Part shown: positions 6,887 to 10,680 of the stretch, one piece after another
Position numbering within the stretch: the first letter of the stretch is position 1
Layout: each line of letters opens with the position of its first letter
DNA from: Candidatus Segetimicrobium genomatis
GTDB lineage: Bacteria; Sysuimicrobiota; Sysuimicrobiia; Sysuimicrobiales; Segetimicrobiaceae
DNA length: 10,680 bases
Reading direction: 5' to 3'
Assembly (NCBI GenBank): GCA_005883865.1
Contig: VBAO01000008.1
Span: 1 to 10,680 of the forward strand
Notes under the pieces: generated by a model
The model's database searches: none
Told to the model about the DNA's origin: nothing
Seen by the model: only the letters and a program-made list of their open reading frames with translations
Translations under genes and position numbers: made by a program

Positions 6887-6891
6887 GGAGG
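6856..6891 (+). promoter_or_regulatory. Inverted repeat burying the ugpA start codon
   Basis: Arms CCTCCTCAC (6856-6864) and GTGAGGAGG (6883-6891) are a perfect 9-bp inverted repeat. After an A/C mismatch, four more G-C pairs follow (6866-6869 with 6878-6881), leaving an 8-base loop. The 3' arm holds the ugpA GTG start, the ugpQ stop and an AGGAGG. In mRNA the start would be hidden unless ribosomes finishing ugpQ open the stem, a classic layout for translational coupling. Confidence 0.5.
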
Positions 6892-7770
6892 GGCGGGGCG
6901 GGACTGCGGGACCTCGCGGGGGCGCTCGCCTACCTCGCCCCGTCGCTCGTCGTCTTCGCCGTGTTCGTGTTCTACCCGCTCGTCAAGAACGCGCAGTTGA
7001 GCCTGTACGAGACGAGCCCCCTCGGCGATCTCCGCGTGTTCGTCGGGGCCGGCCAGTACGCCCAGTTGCTGCGCGACCCCGCGTTTCTCAACAGCCTCCG
7101 GGTGAGCTTCCTCTTCGCGCTGTACACGGTCCCGGCCGGGATCGTCCTGGGGCTGCCCCTTGCGCTGCTGGCCAACCGGCGGATCCGGGGTATCACGGCC
7201 TACCGGACCGCCTACTCGTTCACGATCGCGGTGAGCATCGCTGCGGCGGCGCTGATCTGGGAGTGGCTGCTCGATCCGAACGTCGGGGTGCTCAATTACC
7301 TGCTCGGACTCGTCCACGTGCCCAAGGTCGGATGGCTCACCGATCCGCGGTGGGCGCTCCCGGCGGTCGCAGCCACCACCGTGTGGAAGGATCTGGGGTT
7401 CAACGTGGTGGTCCTCCTGGCGGGCCTCCAGGGGGTTCCCGACGAACTCGTCGAGGCGGCGCGAATCGACGGGGCCGGCCCGCGGGCGGTATTCTGTCAC
7501 GTGGTGATCCCGGCGATCTCGCCCGCGCTGTTCTTCCTCGCCGTCGCCGCCACGATCGGCGTCCTGCAGTCGTTTGGCCAGGTCAACATCCTGACCCAGG
7601 GGGGGCCGGTCGGCGCGACCAACGTCATCGTCTACTCGATCTACCGCAACGCGTTCTTCAACTTCCGGTTCGGCCTGGCGGCGGCCCAGGCGATGCTCCT
7701 GTTCATGCTCGTGCTCGTCCTGACCGGGCTGCAGTTCACCGTCTTCGAGCGATGGGTGACGTACCAGTGA
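6883..7770 (+). CDS. ugpA: Glycerol-3-phosphate/glycerophosphodiester ABC permease, UgpA type
   Basis: Inner-membrane permease of the carbohydrate-uptake-1 family, 295 residues, the normal UgpA length. The N-terminal membrane segment LAYLAPSLVVFAVFVFYPL is typical. Six hydrophobic segments can be traced, and the EAA loop for the ATPase is at about residues 191-210 (EAARIDGAGPRAVFCHVVIP). The GGPVGATNVIVYSIYRNAF stretch is a family hallmark. GTG 6883 is the only sensible start and overlaps the ugpQ stop as GTGA. A perfect AGGAGG lies just inside the gene at 6886-6891, too close to serve 6883; a CTG at 6904 would be 12 bases beyond it and is a less likely alternative start. Assignment to glycerol-3-phosphate rather than a sugar rests on the neighbours (ugpQ, a UgpB-like binding protein, glpK); the permease alone could belong to any sugar importer. 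Confidence 0.92.
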   Translation: MRRGGAGLRDLAGALAYLAPSLVVFAVFVFYPLVKNAQLSLYETSPLGDLRVFVGAGQYAQLLRDPAFLNSLRVSFLFALYTVPAGIVLGLPLALLANRRIRGITAYRTAYSFTIAVSIAAAALIWEWLLDPNVGVLNYLLGLVHVPKVGWLTDPRWALPAVAATTVWKDLGFNVVVLLAGLQGVPDELVEAARIDGAGPRAVFCHVVIPAISPALFFLAVAATIGVLQSFGQVNILTQGGPVGATNVIVYSIYRNAFFNFRFGLAAAQAMLLFMLVLVLTGLQFTVFERWVTYQ

Positions 7771-8633
7771 GCGCGCAGCGCGGGGACCCGCGGTCCGGAG
7801 CCATGCGAAAGGCCCGCCGGATCTCCGCGGCGGTCGCGCTCGACGCCCTGATGGTTGCGCTTGCGATCGTGGTTTTGTTCCCGCTGCTGTACGCGATCGG
7901 CACGAGCTTCAAGAGCGACGCCGAGGTGAACCAGTACCCGCCCACGCTGTGGCCGCAGCGCTGGGAATTCGGCAACTACGGAGCCGCGCTCCGGGTGGCG
8001 CCGATCGCCCGGTTCCTGCTCAATTCGTTCATCCAGTCGGGGGCGGTGACGCTGGGGCAGCTGGCGACGGCGGCGCTTGCGGGGTTCGCCTTCAGTTACA
8101 TCGAGTTCCCGGGGCGGCAGCCGATGTTCTTCTTGTTCCTCTCCACCCTGATGGTCCCCGCGGAGGTGACCCTGATCCCCAACTACCTGACGGTGCGGGG
8201 GATCGGCTGGCTCAACACCTACCCCGCGCTCGTCGCGCCGTTTCTGGCCACGGCCTTCGGAACGTTCCTCCTCCGGCAGTTTTTCCTCACGATCCCCCGG
8301 GAGCTCTGGGACGCGGCCTTGATCGACGGGTGCTCGCGCCGGCGGTTCCTGGTCACGATTCTCGTCCCGCTCGCCCGGCCCGCGTTGGCGACGCTCGGAA
8401 TTTACGCGTTCCTCTCGACCTGGAATCAGTACCTGTGGCCGCTGCTGGTCATCAACTCGCAGGAGATGCGCACCGTGCAGGTCGGTCTCGCCATCCTCCA
8501 GAGCCAGGAAATCGTGTCCTGGAGCCTCGTGATGGCCGGGATCGTCATGATCGTCGCCCCGACGGTGATCCTCTTCCTGGCCGGCTACCGGCACGTCGTC
8601 CGGGGGCTCACGGCCGGCGCCGTCAAGGGGTGA
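7767..8633 (+). CDS. ugpE: Glycerol-3-phosphate/glycerophosphodiester ABC permease, UgpE type
   Basis: Partner permease to UgpA, 288 residues from GTG 7767 or 276 from ATG 7803 (E. coli UgpE has about 281). The first membrane segment (ALMVALAIVVLFPLLYAIG) is followed by TSFKSDAEV, a conserved opening of MalG/UgpE-like permeases. The EAA loop is at about residue 182 onward (DAALIDGCSRRRFLVTILVP). The C-terminal region has STWNQYLWPLLV, a family signature. GTG 7767 is chosen because it overlaps the ugpA stop as GTGA and has GGGTGA 7 bases upstream, which can pair with the 16S rRNA tail. ATG 7803 has GGAG only 2 bases away, too close, but gives an equally normal N-terminus; I regard the two as nearly even. 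Forms a heterodimeric channel with UgpA. Confidence 0.92.
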   Translation: MSAQRGDPRSGAMRKARRISAAVALDALMVALAIVVLFPLLYAIGTSFKSDAEVNQYPPTLWPQRWEFGNYGAALRVAPIARFLLNSFIQSGAVTLGQLATAALAGFAFSYIEFPGRQPMFFLFLSTLMVPAEVTLIPNYLTVRGIGWLNTYPALVAPFLATAFGTFLLRQFFLTIPRELWDAALIDGCSRRRFLVTILVPLARPALATLGIYAFLSTWNQYLWPLLVINSQEMRTVQVGLAILQSQEIVSWSLVMAGIVMIVAPTVILFLAGYRHVVRGLTAGAVKG

Positions 8634-8714
8634 GGCAGGGGAGCGGCCCGGCCGCGGGCAATGGATCAGTGCGCGCCCACGCGGCGCGGGCATCCGGGAG
8701 AGGCTTCAGCGGTC

Positions 8715-8720
8715 GGGGGG
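8715..8720 (+). promoter_or_regulatory. Ribosome binding site (G run) deciding the ugpB start
   Basis: Six G at 8715-8720 stand 6 bases before ATG 8727. An in-frame ATG at 8661 lacks such a site and would place 22 non-signal residues before the twin-arginine motif, so 8727 is preferred. Confidence 0.55.
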
Positions 8721-8726
8721 ATCGAG

Positions 8727-10047
8727 ATGGGACGCAGGCGCATCACCAGACGAGGCTTCCTCGAGGTCGCGGGCGCCGCCGCGCTCGGGGTGGCGGGGGC
8801 GGGGGTTCCCAGTGTGGTGCGGGCCCAGGCTCCGGCCCGGGTGGTCTTCTGGCACGCGATGGGCGGCAACCTCGGCGAGACGGTCGTCCGGGCGTTCGTG
8901 AACACGTTCAACGCCTCGCGAAAAGACATCCAGGTCGAGGCCCAGTTCCAGGGGACCTACGACGACCTCATCAACAAGCTCCGGGCATCGCTCCAGTCCT
9001 CGGCCGTACCGGCCCTGGCCCAGGTGTACGATATCGGGACCAGGTTCATGATCGACAGCCGAGGCATCGCGCCGATGCAGGAATTCATCGACCGGGACAG
9101 GTTCGACCTCACGGCGTTCGAACCGAACATCCTGGCCTACTACCGTGTGGGGAACCGCCTCTACTCGATGCCGTTCAACACCTCCACCGCCATCCTGTAC
9201 TACAACAAGGACATGTACAAGCAGGCCGGGCTCAACCCCGGCCGGCCGCCGCGGACCTTCGAGGAGATCGAGGCGTACGCGAAGCGGCTCGTCGAGAGCG
9301 GAACGACCAGGTCGGGGATCACGCTCTCCATCTACGGCTGGTTCTTCGAGCAGTTGCTGGCCCGCCAGGCAGACGGGGGTGGTCTACCATCAGGAAGCGG
9401 CCGGAGCCCGCATCGTGGATTGGTGGGTCGGGATGGTGAAGGCCGGGATCGCTTCGAATCCGGGCCGCTATCCCCCCGGGAACGCCGCGGCGCAGCGCGC
9501 ATTTGCCGGAGGCCAGACGGCGATGATCTTCGAATCGACCGCGACGCTCCGGAGCCTCCTCTCCCAGTCGGGCGGCCGGTTCGAGGTGGGCACCGGGTAT
9601 TTCCCGAAGCCCCCCGCGGCCAGCGACGGCGGCAGCATCGTTGGGGGAGCCTCGGTGTGGATCTTGAAGAACCGGCCGCCGGCCGAGCAGCAGGCCGCGT
9701 GGGAGTTCGTGAAGTTCATCACGGCGCCGGCGCAGCAGGCCGCCTGGCATGCCGGGACCGGGTACTTTCCGATCCGGAAGGACGCGTACCGCGAGCAGAT
9801 CGCGCAGGAGACGCTCGCCAGGAACCCGCAGTTCCTGACCGCGGTCAGTGAACTGCGCAGCAGCCCGATCAACCGGGCGACGCAGGGGGCCCTCCTCGGG
9901 GTCTTCCCGGAGGCCCGGCAGAAGATCGAGGATGCGATCGAGGCGGTGGTCGTCGGCGGGCGGCCCACGAAGCAGGTGCTCGACGATGCGGCGAAAGGCG
10001 TCGACCAGGCGATCGGCGTGTACAACCGGACGATGGGCGTCGCCTGA
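8727..10047 (+). pseudogene. ugpB: Glycerol-3-phosphate-binding protein, UgpB type, with internal frameshift
   Basis: Solute-binding protein of the ugp importer, broken into two frames. The first part (8727 to about 9374) starts with a twin-arginine signal, TRRGFLEVAG (R8, R9), a hydrophobic stretch and a likely cleavage after AQA at residue 35. There is no lipobox Cys, so the product would be a soluble periplasmic protein. FWHAMGGNLGE is a strong UgpB-like opening, and YSMPFNTSTAILYYNKDMY is the classic extracellular-binding-protein family 1 motif. At 9375-9379 (GGGGG) the homologous frame jumps. The second part, from about 9379 to the TGA at 10045-10047, carries VVYHQEAAGARIVDWW, GQTAMIFESTATLRSLL, VGGASVWILKN and AWEFVKFIT. 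Removing one G restores a single frame of about 439 residues, as in E. coli UgpB (about 438). Unrepaired, the first frame runs to 9851 with an unrelated tail. Sequencing error and true mutation are both possible. Confidence 0.88.
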
Positions 10048-10073
10048 CCTCACGGCCTCCGAGGCTTTCATCG

Positions 10074-10680
10074 ATGCCCCGCTCCGGTGGGTCCGATGCG
10101 CCGGCCGGCGCCGGTCCCCTTGTCGCGGCGGTCGACCAGGGGACGACCGGGACCCGGTGCATCCTCTTCGACGCCTCCGGCGAGCCGCGGGCGACGGCGT
10201 ACCGCGAGCACGCCCAGCTGACTCCTGAGCCCGGATGGGTGGAACACGATCCCGAAGAGATCTGGGAGGCCACCGCGAGCGTCATCCGGGACGCCCTGGC
10301 CCAGGCCGGCGGGCCCCGCGCGCGCCGGATCGCGGCCGTGGGGGTGACCAACCAGCGGGAGACGACCGTGCTCTGGGACCGCCGGACGGGGCGGCCCGTC
10401 TACCGGGCGATCGTCTGGCAGGACACCCGAACCCGCTCCGCCTGCCAGGCGCTCGTCGACCGGGGCGTGGAGCCGTTCGTCCGGTCGCGCACCGGCCTGC
10501 CGATCGCCACCTATTTCTCGGCGCTCAAGGCCGCGTGGGTGCTCGACAACGTCCCGGGGGTGCGGGCCCACGCCGAGCGCGGCGAGGTCTGCTTCGGCAC
10601 GATCGACTCGTGGCTGATCTGGTGGCTCACCGGGGGGCCGGCGGGCGGGGTCCACGTGACCGACCCGACGAACGCCTCGC
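10074..10680 (+). CDS. glpK: Glycerol kinase (3' end beyond the window)
   Basis: FGGY-family kinase that uses ATP to turn glycerol into glycerol-3-phosphate in the cytosol. About 202 N-terminal residues are visible of about 500. Motifs match GlpK closely: DQGTTGTRCILFD (residues 21-33, nucleotide/phosphate loop), PGWVEHDPEEIW, GVTNQRETTVLWD with R95 and E96 (glycerol contacts in E. coli GlpK), AIVWQDTRT, Tyr147 in ATYFSALK (counterpart of another glycerol contact), GTIDSWLIWWLTGG and HVTDPTNAS. ATG 10074 has GAGG 9 bases upstream and adds a Gly/Ala/Pro-rich leader of about 15 residues before the first strand. It lies 26 bases after the ugpB stop, so probably the same transcript. In the pathway it adds a route for free glycerol to enter the same glycerol-3-phosphate pool that UgpQ feeds. 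Confidence 0.95.
   Translation, partial: MPRSGGSDAPAGAGPLVAAVDQGTTGTRCILFDASGEPRATAYREHAQLTPEPGWVEHDPEEIWEATASVIRDALAQAGGPRARRIAAVGVTNQRETTVLWDRRTGRPVYRAIVWQDTRTRSACQALVDRGVEPFVRSRTGLPIATYFSALKAAWVLDNVPGVRAHAERGEVCFGTIDSWLIWWLTGGPAGGVHVTDPTNAS

Noticed and set aside
8642..8654. Palindromic GCGGCCCGGCCGC in the ugpE-ugpB gap
   Set aside because: Only about four stem pairs remain once a loop is allowed, and there is no T run; common by chance at this GC content.
8661..8726. ATG 8661 as the ugpB start
   Set aside because: It would put a hydrophilic leader before the twin-arginine signal, and ATG 8727 has the better ribosome site.
9375..9379. Programmed ribosomal frameshift in ugpB
   Set aside because: A G5 run is not a typical slippery heptamer, I see no clear stimulatory stem nearby, and binding proteins are not known to need recoding. 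An indel is simpler.
9319..10071. Antisense open frame across the 3' half of ugpB
   Set aside because: The plus strand carries recognisable binding-protein sequence there; the antisense translation shows no domain.

Overview
The window is very GC-rich bacterial DNA, densely packed with genes and using GTG and TTG starts as well as ATG. The source looks like a free-living heterotroph that imports and breaks down peptides and glycerophosphodiesters. The substrate-binding protein of the second transporter has a twin-arginine (Tat) signal and no lipobox cysteine, which hints at a cell with a periplasm. The phylum cannot be fixed from the sequence alone.

Layout. (1) Positions 1-4229, plus strand: the 3' end of a DppB-type permease, then dppC, a DppA-type M55 D-aminopeptidase and a cytosolic S9 oligopeptidase. 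This reads as a peptide-scavenging operon: a peptide importer plus two peptidases that act on its cargo. Its solute-binding protein and ATPases would lie to the left or elsewhere. (2) Positions 4233-6036, minus strand, convergent with block 1 (3 bp gap): a two-gene unit of an unrecognised 192-residue protein followed by a PLP-dependent serine/alanine-glyoxylate aminotransferase. (3) Positions 6200-10680, plus strand, divergent from block 2: ugpQ-ugpA-ugpE-ugpB-glpK, a complete-looking logic for glycerophosphodiesters and glycerol-3-phosphate. A binding protein and two permeases import the substrate, a phosphodiesterase releases glycerol-3-phosphate, and glycerol kinase phosphorylates free glycerol. 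No ATPase (ugpC) is in view, and glpK runs off the right edge.

The most notable points are: a reading-frame break inside ugpB at a run of five G; a strong inverted repeat that buries the ugpA start codon at the ugpQ/ugpA junction; a GAAA-capped hairpin just before ugpQ; and a nine-codon mini-ORF with a good ribosome site whose stop overlaps the TTG start of the S9 peptidase. I found no CRISPR array, mobile element, tRNA or rRNA, and no clearly new multi-gene system. The content is mostly ordinary metabolism with some unusual junctions. Every gap between genes is shorter than 300 bases.
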